Notes under the pieces: generated by a model
Told to the model about the DNA's origin: nothing
Database searches by the model: none
The model's input: the letters and a program-made list of their open reading frames with translations, nothing else
NCBI RefSeq assembly: GCF_030362795.1
Contig: NZ_JAUCBM010000004.1
Coordinates: forward strand, 1 to 64,000
Reading direction: 5' to 3'
DNA length: 64,000 nt
Source of the DNA: Pseudochrobactrum kiredjianiae
GTDB taxonomy: Bacteria; Pseudomonadota; Alphaproteobacteria; Rhizobiales; Rhizobiaceae
Position numbers and translations under genes: made by a program
Shown here: positions 1 through 8,829 of the stretch, piece after piece
How the letters are laid out: each line of letters begins with the position of its first letter
Position numbering within the stretch: position 1 is the first letter of the stretch

Positions 1-14
1 TGACCTGCCACTGA
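1..14. repeat. Left terminal inverted repeat of the IS3 element
   Basis: TGACCTGCCACTGA, matching exactly the complement of 1258-1271. It begins TGA, as many IS3-family ends do. Because it starts at base 1, a few terminal bases could lie outside the window. Confidence 0.9.
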
Positions 15-18
15 ACTT

Positions 19-948
19 TCATCCAACGGCGATTAGAGCCTCGGCGGTTTTGACTACGCCAATTGGCGTGTTGGTAGCAACCGGCGGAAACGCCAAGCTT
101 TCATCTTGCGCAGCGTTGGAGCCGGTTGCGGCGATGGATCCAGCATAGTCTGCCGGGGTTTGGTATCCCAGCGACGAGTGTGGCCGGAAATTGTTGTAAT
201 CGTCGGCCCATTGGGCGATGGCGCTGCGGGCGTGATCGAGGCCAAAGAACAGGCTTTCGTTGAGCAATTCGTCGCGCATCCGACCGTTGAAGGATTCAAC
301 ATAGCCGTTCTGCATAGGCTTTCCTGGCGCGATATAGTGCCACTCAACCTTGTGATCCTTCGACCAGGCCAGGATGGCATTCGAGGTGAGTTCCGTGCCG
401 TTATCGGAGACAATCATTCCGGGCTTGCCGCGTCGTTCGATCAGCGTCGTCAGTTCTCGGGCGACACGGCGGCCGGAGATTGAGGTGTCCGGGATTGCTG
501 CCAGGCATTCCCGTGTCACATCATCAACGATATTGAGGATCCGGAACCGTCTCCCGCATGCAAACTGGTCGTGCACGAAATCGAGAGACCAACGGGCATT
601 TGCTTTCGCCTCGACCAGGATCGGCGCACGCGTGCCGACGGCCCTTCGTCGAGCCTTCCGCTTGCGAACCGAAAGCCCTTCCTCGCGATACAGCCGATAG
701 ATGCGGTTGACGCCGGATGGCTCTCCGTCCCGCCTGAGCAGGACGAACAGCCGTCGGTAGCCGAAGCGCCGTCGCTCGTTGGCGAGATCGCGCAACTTTG
801 CTCGCAATTCGACCTCCGGCGGTCGGCAGGACCGATAGCGGATCATCTTGCGATCAGCCGAAACAATCTGGCAGGCCCGCCGCTCCGAAAGACCCATTAT
901 GTCCTTCAGATGTGCAACGGCGTCACGCTTGGCGGCAGGCCCTACCAT
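19..948 (-). CDS. IS3-family transposase OrfB (DDE integrase)
   Basis: This 309-residue protein is the catalytic half of the IS3 transposase. It has an N-terminal HTH_21-like region (about residues 35-85, with [14 protein letters not shown]) and an rve integrase core. The DDE triad can be seen as D in [10 protein letters not shown] in [11 protein letters not shown] and E in [14 protein letters not shown], followed by the C-terminal [16 protein letters not shown] motif. The length is normal and the frame is intact. The start overlaps the end of OrfA, so the active enzyme is expected to be an OrfAB fusion made by -1 frameshifting; an independently started OrfB is also possible. Confidence 0.95.
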   Translation of the reverse strand: MVGPAAKRDAVAHLKDIMGLSERRACQIVSADRKMIRYRSCRPPEVELRAKLRDLANERRRFGYRRLFVLLRRDGEPSGVNRIYRLYREEGLSVRKRKARRRAVGTRAPILVEAKANARWSLDFVHDQFACGRRFRILNIVDDVTRECLAAIPDTSISGRRVARELTTLIERRGKPGMIVSDNGTELTSNAILAWSKDHKVEWHYIAPGKPMQNGYVESFNGRMRDELLNESLFFGLDHARSAIAQWADDYNNFRPHSSLGYQTPADYAGSIAATGSNAAQDESLAFPPVATNTPIGVVKTAEALIAVG

Positions 949-1208
949 TTTTTTGCGAGAAGCTCGCGGAGTGCGGCGGCATCGAGCATCTGCTCGGCCA
1001 ACAGCTTCTTAAGCTTGGCGTTCTCTTCTTCGAGTGCCTTCAGGCGCTTCGCCTCGGACACCTCCATACCGCCGTATTTGGCTTTCCAGTTATAAAATGT
1101 TGCGTCCGAAATCCCATACTTGCGGCACAGGTCGGCCACCTTCATGCCTGCCTCCTGCTCCTTCAGCACCGCAATAATCTGCTCTTCCGTAAATCGCTGC
1201 TTCTTCAT
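942..1208 (-). CDS. IS3-family transposase OrfA (HTH protein)
   Basis: This 88-residue protein begins [18 protein letters not shown], a typical HTH_8 (transposase_8) domain, with the recognition part [22 protein letters not shown] leucine-zipper-like coiled coil ([18 protein letters not shown]) follows, used in this family for dimerisation. It binds the terminal inverted repeats and regulates transposition. The last codons lie on an A7 run and overlap the OrfB start by a few bases. Confidence 0.94.
   Translation of the reverse strand: MKKQRFTEEQIIAVLKEQEAGMKVADLCRKYGISDATFYNWKAKYGGMEVSEAKRLKALEEENAKLKKLLAEQMLDAAALRELLAKKW
948..954 (-). promoter_or_regulatory. Programmed -1 frameshift slippery site (A7)
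   Basis: On the coding strand a run of seven A residues precedes TGGTAG, where OrfA ends, while the -1 frame reads AAA AAA ATG into OrfB. A6-A7 runs at the orfA/orfB junction are the standard slippery site of IS3 elements. A downstream stimulatory structure was not established. Confidence 0.75.
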
Positions 1209-1257
1209 TCGTCCGTCCTTTATCGGGCCGGACTCTAATCCATTCTGGAGGAAATTC

Positions 1258-1271
1258 TCAGTGGCAGGTCA
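1258..1271. repeat. Right terminal inverted repeat of the IS3 element
   Basis: TCAGTGGCAGGTCA, the exact complement of 1-14. It marks the right boundary, just upstream of orfA, and meets the remnant coding sequence that starts at 1271. Confidence 0.92.
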
Positions 1272-1450
1272 TATCTAACTGGTTTTCAACTGATGGTTCT
1301 GTTTTTGAGTTAGGTATTGCTGAGGGTATTGCACCAAATTTTCGTAGTTTGCCTATTGTGTTTTGGCTAGCTGAAAATGATGCAATCAACGCAGGCACGG
1401 CAATATCTTCCCTCGGATCAATGCGAGTGTGGATAGCACCTGATGCCTGA
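1271..1450 (+). pseudogene. 3' fragment of a gene cut by the IS element
   Basis: From the right IS end an open frame of 59 codons runs rightward to TGA at 1448-1450, with no start codon of its own near the IS. It reads SNWFSTDGSVFELGIAEG at the IS side and ends SSLGSMRVWIAPDA. Codon use looks like real coding sequence and the frame has no interruptions. I do not recognise the family; the end is faintly reminiscent of surface or phage structural proteins, but that is not support for a call. The rest of the gene, if present, lies left of the window. Confidence 0.55.
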
Positions 1451-1483
1451 CGTTGAAATAATAGTGCGTTTGATTGCGACAGA

Positions 1484-2608
1484 TCACTTCAGCTGTTCAA
1501 CAAGTGTTTCCTTCACGACAGCATCGAATGAATCTGTGTCTTTGTCATCACTATTTTCAGCTTGCTTTTTAGAGATGAATGCGTCGCGCTGAGTGACAAG
1601 CTCAGCCATTTTTTCTTCAAGCTTTGTTCGTTCTTGCGCATTCTTATCCAGAATGTCCTGCTTTTCCTGTCCGGATTTACCGCGCATATTGTCCGGCAAT
1701 TCCTCGTCCTTCACGGCATCCAGTTTCTGCTTGCCGTTTTTTACATCAGCAACAAGATCGCCACCACCGGTTACAACCTCTTTCGCGCCACTTTTTTTCG
1801 AATAATAGCGTGAATTATCAACTTTTACTGATGCAGGAGCGGCAGCTTTTGCATCCATTTTACTCATCAATTCCGCCTGCACGGCATGATTGCCATAGGC
1901 AACGACTGTCTTATCAATATCCTGCTGTACGGTGATAATTTCATTATCAAAAGGCGTTTCAATCACAGTTATAGTCCCGCCATCCTGCGGGATCGCCATG
2001 TAGCGCCCATGAGCAAGCTGTGCGATTTCGCGCCAGACTTTCGTTGTATCCGGATCATCACCAGCCTGAATCGTATTGACGGTGATTTTATCCTCCTTAG
2101 CACGTTTCAGAATTTGCGGATATTGCCATGTATTCGGATAATCCATATGTGGCGGCGCATCACCGACAAGGAAGACGATCCGCTTAGTATTATCGTTCTT
2201 TGTCCATTTAAGTTTACGCACGGATTCATCCAGCGCTTCATTGACTGATTCCGGCGTGTCGCCACCGCCATCTGCTTCCAGCTTGATCAACTTGCCATAG
2301 AGCCCCTGCACGTCAGCGCTCATATCATAGGATTTAATGACATATTCATCCCCGCGATCACGATAAGCCACCAAGGCCATGCGGATATCAGCATCAGGAT
2401 TCACATCGATAATTGTATTGGCAATCGACCAGATTTTCTTTTTTGCACCGTCAATCAATCCGGCCATTGAACCTGTGGTATCAAGCACAAAGGCCACTTC
2501 TATACGCTGAGTTTTCTCATTATTTGCAGCAAGAACTGGTGAGGCACAGGCTGCCACGACAAGTGAAGTAACAAGCGTTTTTTCGAAAAAGCGTAAAGAA
2601 CGAAGCAT
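1484..2608 (-). CDS. Secreted VWA-domain protein
   Basis: I place the start at 2608 (MLRSLRFFEKTL), because GGGGA lies just upstream at normal spacing; the open frame itself extends to 2731 without support. The product is 374 residues. It has a signal sequence whose VAAC could be a lipobox, while SPVLA further on could be a signal peptidase I site. A von Willebrand factor A domain follows with the MIDAS motif DTTGSM and, further on, GGGDTPESVNEALDESV. The C-terminal third is charged and probably helical (EERTKLEEKMAELVTQR-like). It probably acts in the periplasm as a metal-dependent binding protein. No MoxR-type ATPase is nearby, so the partner is unknown. Confidence 0.85.
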   Translation of the reverse strand: MLRSLRFFEKTLVTSLVVAACASPVLAANNEKTQRIEVAFVLDTTGSMAGLIDGAKKKIWSIANTIIDVNPDADIRMALVAYRDRGDEYVIKSYDMSADVQGLYGKLIKLEADGGGDTPESVNEALDESVRKLKWTKNDNTKRIVFLVGDAPPHMDYPNTWQYPQILKRAKEDKITVNTIQAGDDPDTTKVWREIAQLAHGRYMAIPQDGGTITVIETPFDNEIITVQQDIDKTVVAYGNHAVQAELMSKMDAKAAAPASVKVDNSRYYSKKSGAKEVVTGGGDLVADVKNGKQKLDAVKDEELPDNMRGKSGQEKQDILDKNAQERTKLEEKMAELVTQRDAFISKKQAENSDDKDTDSFDAVVKETLVEQLK

Positions 2609-2864
2609 TTGTATCCCCATAGTAAAATGATTACCTATGCTTCGCGGCGGAATGCGGCATAATTGGGAGACTGCTAAGACAAGATTATGTTTTACAGCAA
2701 ATAAATGACCTATATAGATAAGACACCACACCGCGGGCAGACTATTTTTTCGATATAATGATCTGTTTGGACAATTATAAATATCGTAGCAATTATTTTA
2801 AAATAATATATCAATTCCTTCTCATAATAAAACCAGATAAAATCAAATCAATTGAGACCCCTGC

Positions 2865-4154
2865 ATGATACGAATCCTGTTTCTTTTTCTGGGTCGGGAA
2901 ATCATCCTGAGACATTGGAAAACCCTGTTTATTATCGGCGTTTGCTGGTTCCTGCTCGGTTTAGGGGTCTTTATTGACGCATTGGATGGCGACACATACC
3001 TACATCCGCATACATTTGCATATTTTCTGCTACCCGAAGCAGCAATCAGTCTGCTTGCCGCAGCAGGGAGTGATGGTACGGCCAAACAGATGCGTATTGT
3101 GCAAGGAATTGCATTATTAGCAGTTTCCGTCCTGATTTTCACATCTAGCGCCGCTACAAACTTTCTGCTCGCTCTTGTTTTCGGTCTTTGTTTTCTCATT
3201 GACGGCACGATGCGTATTGCCAGCGCCTGGGTTGTGCGCTTTCCGCGCTGGAAACTTGGCATTGCCGGCGGCATTTTCGAACTTATACTGGCCATTGCCA
3301 CCCTGCAGCCTTGGCCGACATGGTATGAAGGTACTGTCGGTGCCAATGTTGGTGCTGTGCTGATCCTGTCCAGTCTTGGCATTATTCATGTTGCATGGCG
3401 CATTCACAGTCTGGAGGCTGGTGCTCCCCTGTCCCGCCTGTTCGGACGAAGCAGCCTGCTCTCAGCTATAACCACGCATCACCACCAGCCCCAAGCAACA
3501 ACAAAACGCGGAGAGCTGATTGTACACGTGTGGACGCCAACCGGCACAGCGATGACACCGCTACGACAGCGTGCCATCAGCCGCTATATTGCTGCTGTTG
3601 ATGCGGATGGAGTCATCTCAACAGGTCATGCCGCATTAGAATTGCAACCTGATTTGTATATCAGTCACTATCCGGCAGTTGAAATTGATCGCTCACCAAA
3701 TGAATTCAGCCGTACTTTGCGTGCGACTGCGGATAATAATATCGAAGGCCGATATTTGCCAGATTACAGATCTGAAGCAGATGGCTGGTGTGAATCCACC
3801 GTGCAGGTCATTATTAAAAACATTGATGAAGATAAGCTGCGTGCTTTCTGGAGCACGTATAAAGCGGATAACACCTACAATCTGACCAATCGTAACTGCT
3901 CCAGCGTTGTGGCCGATGCTCTTGATGCCGCATTAGAAGGTGTCTATCGCCACAAGCGCTGGCCGGTATTCTCAGCAATTCGGGCAATTATCTATCCTGA
4001 ACTTTGGGCTGCCAGCCTGATCCGAAAGCGCGCTGAATCTATGGCATGGACACCGGGATTAGTGCTGGATTATGCCCGCGCATTAAGCGCGATTGTTGAT
4101 CCTAAGCCTGGTTTCTGGGTGCCCAAGGAATTTCTAAAGACACGTTCGGAATGA
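2865..4154 (+). CDS. HdeD-like membrane protein fused to papain-like domain
   Basis: The product is 429 residues. Residues about 15-180 form roughly six hydrophobic segments resembling the HdeD/DUF308 membrane family (LFGLCFLIDGTMRIASAW-type repeats). Residues about 215-370 form a soluble domain with a His in STGHAALEL and, about 110 residues later, a Cys in NLTNRNCSSVVADAL. That His-then-Cys order resembles permuted NlpC/P60 or DUF4105 papain-like folds, so a membrane-anchored thiol peptidase, amidase or acyltransferase is possible. This activity is inferred from motifs only. The gene stands alone, divergent from the VWA gene with about 256 bp between them. Confidence 0.7.
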   Translation: MIRILFLFLGREIILRHWKTLFIIGVCWFLLGLGVFIDALDGDTYLHPHTFAYFLLPEAAISLLAAAGSDGTAKQMRIVQGIALLAVSVLIFTSSAATNFLLALVFGLCFLIDGTMRIASAWVVRFPRWKLGIAGGIFELILAIATLQPWPTWYEGTVGANVGAVLILSSLGIIHVAWRIHSLEAGAPLSRLFGRSSLLSAITTHHHQPQATTKRGELIVHVWTPTGTAMTPLRQRAISRYIAAVDADGVISTGHAALELQPDLYISHYPAVEIDRSPNEFSRTLRATADNNIEGRYLPDYRSEADGWCESTVQVIIKNIDEDKLRAFWSTYKADNTYNLTNRNCSSVVADALDAALEGVYRHKRWPVFSAIRAIIYPELWAASLIRKRAESMAWTPGLVLDYARALSAIVDPKPGFWVPKEFLKTRSE

Positions 4155-4456
4155 ACATCTTATGTATGGTCACTCGTGATTATCATACCGGAAAATTTTG
4201 TGATTAGTCTTTGATATTGCGGATCAGTTTTACAAATATCGCTACAGCCATATCGCCAATGAATTCGCTCATTTATGGCAATGCAGACATTTCCAATAAT
4301 ATTTCAGAAAAAAGACGTGTATAATTCACTCTTAATATGAATAAGCTGCAGTGCTAATAATTGCGATGAAATGCAGACACTTTAACATGCAAACCCTGCT
4401 TTCGCATACATTTGCAGAAGTATTATTATTATAAATCTACTTAAAATTTTATTTTA
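4155..4456. other. AT-rich intergenic region, no gene seen
   Basis: These 302 bases between the HdeD-like gene and the tRNA have many short stops in all frames and runs of A/T. I see no terminator with a clear stem, no small gene and no repeat shared with other parts of the window. Confidence 0.6.
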
Positions 4457-4533
4457 TGGCGCACCCGACAGGATTCGAACCTGTGACCTCTGCCTTCGGA
4501 GGGCAGCACTCTATCCAGCTGAGCTACGGGTGC
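4457..4533 (-). tRNA. tRNA-Arg (anticodon CCG)
   Basis: The leftward 77-nt sequence folds as a cloverleaf. The acceptor stem is GCACCCG/CGGGTGC with discriminator G and an encoded CCA (complement of 4457-4459). The D arm contains AGCTCAGCTGGATAGAG, the anticodon stem CTGCC/GGCAG encloses CTCCGAA with anticodon CCG, and the T arm contains GGTTCGAATCC. It decodes CGG. Just upstream on the same strand, TTGCGT and TATATC, spaced about 16 bp, could be its promoter. Confidence 0.96.
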
Positions 4534-4700
4534 GCAGTCGCTTTTGATATAAAGCAAAGCCGTTCTAACGCAACCACTCTTACGTATCAATGGGGTATGG
4601 TAGAATTGATTGCAGTTTATGTGAATAATCTGCTGTGTGGTCTGCTGCCGGTTTCATGGCCATCGAGTTAAGATGCTTCTCTTGAAACCGGAGAATATGA

Positions 4701-5417
4701 ATGCAGTGAAGAATATTCAGTCGTGAATATAAGCTTGAGGTAGTTAAACTGATCAGAGAGCGTGGAGTTACAATCACTTTGCCTTGTCGCACGAAACCTA
4801 TGGTAGTCCACGTATGCATGTTGAATTATGTGAAGAAGGGATCATGGCCGGACGGCATAGAATAGCCCGACTAAGTGCCAAGAGAATGGCCTAAAAGCAA
4901 AAAAGACGCGGTTCAAGCGCACGACTGACAGCAATCACCGTGAACCTATAGCATCCGACCTTCTGGATCCGAATTTTTCTTGCGAAACACCTGATCAGAA
5001 ATGGGGCGTTGATATCAGTTATATATGGGCGACAGAAGGCTGGCTTTATCTGGCCATTGTTATTGACCTTTATTCACGCCGTATTATCGGCTGGGAAGCA
5101 CGTGACCGGATGAAACAAGATCTGGCGATCAGTACATGCAAAAGCCATTGCAACTCGCCAGCCTAAGCCTAGCCTCACTCAACATTCTGACAGAGGAAGC
5201 TAGTATGCTACTTACGATTATCGTGAACTCATCACCATATTTAAAACTATTAAATCGGTGCTGACATGGCGCTCTATTTTCCAGAGCCGTAAAGGCTATT
5301 GGCGAATATATTGACGGCCTCTATAATCCGGTGTGTAGACATTCGGCTCTCGGCTATAAATCACTAATCCAATTCGAATGCGAAAACCGCAACCTAAACG
5401 CGGAGGCTCTCCACTAA
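4701..5417 (+). pseudogene. Decayed second IS3-family transposase
   Basis: Translated pieces in shifting frames match an IS3 transposase pair. Near 4707-4770 is an OrfA start (RIFSREYKLEVVKLIRERGV). A deletion then joins it to OrfB segments: HETYGSPRMHVELCEEG near 4790-4840, the integrase core GVDISYIWATEGWLYLAIVI near 5005-5065, and YNPVCRHSALGYKSL near 5320-5370, ending at 5417. Frameshifts and stops (for example after SAKRMA) make it inactive. It is of a different subgroup from the intact element at 1-1271. It lies directly beside the tRNA-Arg; I could not define its terminal repeats. Confidence 0.85.
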
Positions 5418-5448
5418 TTCAGGGCAACTCCAATCAGCCCCTGTCTCA

Positions 5449-6150
5449 TTAAGCTGTGATGGCCAGTTCTACCGCAGCTTCTGCATGGATAGCCGTGGTA
5501 TCATAGATCGGCACCGAACTATCTTCAGCGCGTACCAGCAACATAATTTCCGTACAGCCAAGAATAATCGCCTCAGCGCCCTGCTCCACAATACGTGCGA
5601 TTACATCGCGATACATTTGTCGTGACGTTTCTTTGACCTCGCCCTGCACCAGTTCATCATAGATTATCCGATGCACTGTTTTGCGGTCGTCGTCATTTGG
5701 CACCAGAACCTCAAGACCGTGTTTATTAATCAGCCTTCCCTTGTAGAAATCCTGCTCCATCGTGAAAGCAGTCCCCAGAAGACCAATTTTTTTGAAGCTT
5801 GCGGCTTTTATGCGCTCTGCTGTCGGATCAGCGATATGAATAAGCGGAATGTTGATTGCTGCCTGCACTTCATCAGCCATACGATGCATCGTATTGGTGC
5901 AAATGAGCAGAAAATCAGCGCCACCACGCTCCAGACTTTGCGCAGCCTTAATCATCTCAATGGTTGCATCATCCCAGCGCCCAGCGTGTTGAAGCGCCTC
6001 AATCTCTGCAAAGTCAAAAGACCACATCAGACATTTTGCTGAATGCAAACCACCAAGCCTGTTCCGAACAAGCTCGTTGATGATGCGATAATATTCAGCT
6101 GAACTTTCCCAACTCATGCCTCCGATGAGGCCAATAAGCTTCTGTACCAC
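5449..6150 (-). CDS. Aspartate/glutamate racemase family protein
   Basis: This 233-residue enzyme belongs to the cofactor-independent Asp/Glu racemase superfamily, closest in pattern to YgeA-type broad amino-acid racemases. It starts KLIGLIGGMSWESSAEYY and has the two catalytic-cysteine motifs, CTNTMHRM (about residue 83) and GCTEIMLL (about residue 200), which act as the acid/base pair in a two-base racemisation. It is distinct from murI at 41322-42149. The substrate cannot be read from sequence: aspartate, glutamate, or a broader range are all possible. It is a single leftward gene. Confidence 0.88.
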   Translation of the reverse strand: MVQKLIGLIGGMSWESSAEYYRIINELVRNRLGGLHSAKCLMWSFDFAEIEALQHAGRWDDATIEMIKAAQSLERGGADFLLICTNTMHRMADEVQAAINIPLIHIADPTAERIKAASFKKIGLLGTAFTMEQDFYKGRLINKHGLEVLVPNDDDRKTVHRIIYDELVQGEVKETSRQMYRDVIARIVEQGAEAIILGCTEIMLLVRAEDSSVPIYDTTAIHAEAAVELAITA

Positions 6151-6466
6151 CCTGTATCTCCTGTTTGGTCAGTTCTTATCAAACACACAGCCGGATTGAA
6201 ATATCAGGCATACACGGTGATGATCTAATCTCAAAATAAGTTGTATTGATATTGATTCCGGTTCGACAGGAAAATACGCACACAAATAACGAAGGAATTT
6301 CAATCACTCAGCGCGGGTGTAGCTCCCTATAAATTTTTAAATATGTACAAAATTTTCTATAATCACGCATTTTTAAACATGGTTAATTTCTGGCAACTTT
6401 TCCAGTTCCCTCATCTTCTGCTATAGACTAGCTTACCTTTAATTTCAGTCTCTACGGGGAGCAGAT
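6151..6466. other. Divergent intergenic region, no gene seen
   Basis: These 316 bases separate the leftward racemase from the rightward acetyltransferase, so both promoters must lie here. The stretch is AT-rich. A GGGGAGCAG ribosome binding site precedes the ATG at 6467. I found no convincing promoter pair, repeat or small gene. Confidence 0.6.
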
Positions 6467-7003
6467 ATGGATATCCGTCCATTTCACCAAGATGATGCCG
6501 CGCATTTGTGCAACTGGTTTGCCAGCGAGGCTGAACTCATTCAATGGGGCGGCCCCCTTTTGAAATATCCCCTTTGTGAGCCACAAATTCAGCAGATGCA
6601 CAGCGAGACTGAAGGTAACAAACCGCAGCGTCTGATGTTCAGCGCCTTTTACAATCAGGAACTGGTTGCTCATGCACAGCTCGTTCTTGACTGGCAACAC
6701 GGTGTCGCCCGTCTGGGACGCGTTGCAGTTAATCCGAGCTATCGCGGCCAGCGCCTCACCCAGCCGTTTCTGCAACAAATCATCGAGCGTCTTTTCGATC
6801 AGCAGGAATTCTCCCGTCTAGAGCTGAATGTTTTCACGTTCAATCGCGTAGCGATTCAAGCTTATCGCAAACTAGGCTTCCAGCTTGAGGGTATCCGCCG
6901 CTCCTGCCTGCAGGTCGGCAATGAACGCTGGGACACGGCAATCTTTGGCATGTTGCGCAGTGATATCAAAACGGCAGAGAGCCTTCGCGCCTTAGCCAGT
7001 TGA
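6467..7003 (+). CDS. GNAT-family N-acetyltransferase
   Basis: A 178-residue acetyltransferase of the GNAT fold. The acetyl-CoA binding segment is [20 protein letters not shown] (about residues 82-101), and a late motif [20 protein letters not shown] with [10 protein letters not shown] follows, as in RimJ/RimL-type enzymes. The substrate is unknown; small-molecule or protein N-terminal acetylation are both possible. It lies upstream of lipB, 76 bp away, and may share its transcript. Confidence 0.85.
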   Translation: MDIRPFHQDDAAHLCNWFASEAELIQWGGPLLKYPLCEPQIQQMHSETEGNKPQRLMFSAFYNQELVAHAQLVLDWQHGVARLGRVAVNPSYRGQRLTQPFLQQIIERLFDQQEFSRLELNVFTFNRVAIQAYRKLGFQLEGIRRSCLQVGNERWDTAIFGMLRSDIKTAESLRALAS

Positions 7004-7079
7004 TAATCGGGCTTACATAGCAGAGCGGTCAATTTGCCATCTGGATTTTATTGACAGCAATCTCTACCTGATTGCCATC

Positions 7080-7823
7080 ATGACAGAAAACGCCCCTGCA
7101 CAGAGTCGCCCAACGACTAATCGCAATGATTTATCCGCTCAGTTTCTTAGCGCTGATGGCTCCCCGCCGGTTGACTGGCTGACTGCTGACGGACTGACAT
7201 CCTATCCGGATGCGGAAGCCTTTATGGAAGCGCGTGTTGCCGCCATTCGCGATGGTGCGGCCAATGAGCTGGTGTGGCTGGTGGAACACCCGCCGCTTTA
7301 TACCGCTGGCACCAGTGCGCGCGATGAAGACCTGCTGACGCCGGATCGTTTTCCGGTTTACAAAACCGGACGCGGCGGTGAATTTACCTATCATGGCCCC
7401 GGGCAGCGCGTGGCTTATGTGATGCTTGATCTCAAGCGTCGCCGTGAAGATATTCGCGCTTTTGTCGCCGCGCTGGAACAATGGATTATTTCCACCCTCG
7501 ATAGTTTCAATGTCAAAGGTGAGCGGCGCGAAGATCGTGTTGGTGTCTGGGTCGCACGACCGGAAAAACCGCGTCTTGCAAATGGTTCAATGGCTGAAGA
7601 TAAGATCGCGGCAATCGGCATTCGGATGCGTCGATGGGTCAGCTTTCACGGCATTGCCCTCAATGTGGAACCACAGCTTGAAAACTTTAGCGGCATTGTT
7701 CCGTGCGGCATTGCCGAATATGGCGTGACCAGTCTGGTTGATCTTGGCCTGCCAGTTACAATGGACGATCTGGATGTGGCATTGAAGCAAAGTTTCCATG
7801 ATATTTTTGGTAATGTGAAATAA
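7080..7823 (+). CDS. lipB: Octanoyltransferase LipB
   Basis: LipB moves octanoyl from octanoyl-ACP to lipoyl domains, the first step of lipoic-acid attachment in the cytoplasm. The 247-residue protein shows the family signature [20 protein letters not shown] (about residues 98-117), the acyl-binding Cys in [13 protein letters not shown], and the lysine region [17 protein letters not shown]. The length fits the family with a short N-terminal extension. The ribosome binding site before 7080 is weak. A terminator follows at 7858. Confidence 0.96.
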   Translation: MTENAPAQSRPTTNRNDLSAQFLSADGSPPVDWLTADGLTSYPDAEAFMEARVAAIRDGAANELVWLVEHPPLYTAGTSARDEDLLTPDRFPVYKTGRGGEFTYHGPGQRVAYVMLDLKRRREDIRAFVAALEQWIISTLDSFNVKGERREDRVGVWVARPEKPRLANGSMAEDKIAAIGIRMRRWVSFHGIALNVEPQLENFSGIVPCGIAEYGVTSLVDLGLPVTMDDLDVALKQSFHDIFGNVK

Positions 7824-7857
7824 TAGAAAAACATAATAAAACAATGTTTTATAAGAT

Positions 7858-7881
7858 AAAGGCGGCTCTGAAGCCGCCTTT
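7858..7881. terminator. Bidirectional terminator between lipB and the DMT gene
   Basis: A 7-bp GC stem GGCGGCT/AGCCGCC with loop CTGA, flanked by AAA and TTT, lies between two converging genes and can end both transcripts. Confidence 0.85.
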
Positions 7882-7890
7882 ATTTATTCT

Positions 7891-8829
7891 TTATGCGGAG
7901 AGTACTGCCTTCTCCGCTTCAGCGCTACGTTTGCGCTCACGGATAAAGACGTAAATTCCGGAACCTATAATAATCGCAATACCAAACCATTTCGACAAGC
8001 TCGGGAAGTCGCCAAAAAACAGCAGGCCGACTGTTACCGCCATAATAATTTCAACATATTGGAATGGCGCCAGAATAGATGCGGGTGCCAGCTGGAATGC
8101 CCGCACCACCAGCAAATGACCGCTGGCCGCAAACACGCCGATCATAATCAGCATGAACCACGGAAACATCGTGTGCGGCAATGAAAACTGCAGATCAGGA
8201 ATAGCAGCCGCATGACCGAAAATCATAACCGCGATACCCATAATACTGCCGCCGATACCAGCATAAAACTGCATCACCACAGGGCGTTCATTGAGACCAA
8301 ACTTGCGGTTCAATACCAAATATACAGCGAATAAGAAGGCAGAAATCGCCGGCAAAACCGAGAGCCAGCCGAAGACACTCCAGCTTGGCTGAATAACGAT
8401 TACTGTGCCGAGCAGACCGACGAGCACAGCACTCAAGCGGCGCCAGCCCACCTTCTCATTGAGGAAAATCATTGAGAGAACCGTCAGAATGAGCGGTTCA
8501 ACGAAGAACACAGCCAGTGCATCGGCCAGCGGCATATATTTGACCGCTGTAAAGAAGCACAAGCTACCAAGCGCCAGCAAACAACCGCGAAACAGATTAC
8601 CCCAAAGATGCTGCGTTTTCAGCCCCAAGCCGCGGCTGAAAATTATAATCGCTGCAAGACTGAGAATGCCCTGCACAAAGAACCGCATAAAACTGATTGT
8701 ACCGGGAGGAATATTCTCTTCCATCGCCAGCCATTTGCCGGTGGCATCCATCAGCGGCACAATAAGCATGGCACAGATCATGGTAATCATTCCGCGTACA
8801 TGCGGCTGTAACCGGTTCTGCATTGTCAT
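7891..8829 (-). CDS. DMT-superfamily (EamA) transporter
   Basis: An inner-membrane protein of 312 residues with about ten hydrophobic segments arranged as two EamA repeats (residues about 10-145 and 155-300). It resembles RhaT/EamA-type metabolite exporters; features include FMRFFVQGILSLAAI near the start of repeat 1 and the end LSKWFGIAIIIGSGIYVFIR. The substrate cannot be predicted. It converges on lipB, and its upstream region is the long gap before parE. Confidence 0.88.
   Translation of the reverse strand: MTMQNRLQPHVRGMITMICAMLIVPLMDATGKWLAMEENIPPGTISFMRFFVQGILSLAAIIIFSRGLGLKTQHLWGNLFRGCLLALGSLCFFTAVKYMPLADALAVFFVEPLILTVLSMIFLNEKVGWRRLSAVLVGLLGTVIVIQPSWSVFGWLSVLPAISAFLFAVYLVLNRKFGLNERPVVMQFYAGIGGSIMGIAVMIFGHAAAIPDLQFSLPHTMFPWFMLIMIGVFAASGHLLVVRAFQLAPASILAPFQYVEIIMAVTVGLLFFGDFPSLSKWFGIAIIIGSGIYVFIRERKRSAEAEKAVLSA

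Larger units (their letters stand above)
1..1271 (-). mobile_element. Complete IS3-family insertion sequence (IS407-like)
   Basis: The element is bounded by a perfect 14-bp terminal inverted repeat, TGACCTGCCACTGA at 1-14 and its complement at 1258-1271. With gaps the similarity extends to about 40 bp. It encodes two overlapping leftward frames, OrfA and OrfB, in the usual IS3 arrangement. The left end is the first base of the window, so a target duplication cannot be checked; the right flank begins TATC. Its codons look more GC-rich than those of neighbouring genes, which suggests recent arrival. The IS407 group assignment is from memory of OrfA sequences and is less certain than the family. 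Confidence 0.93.
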
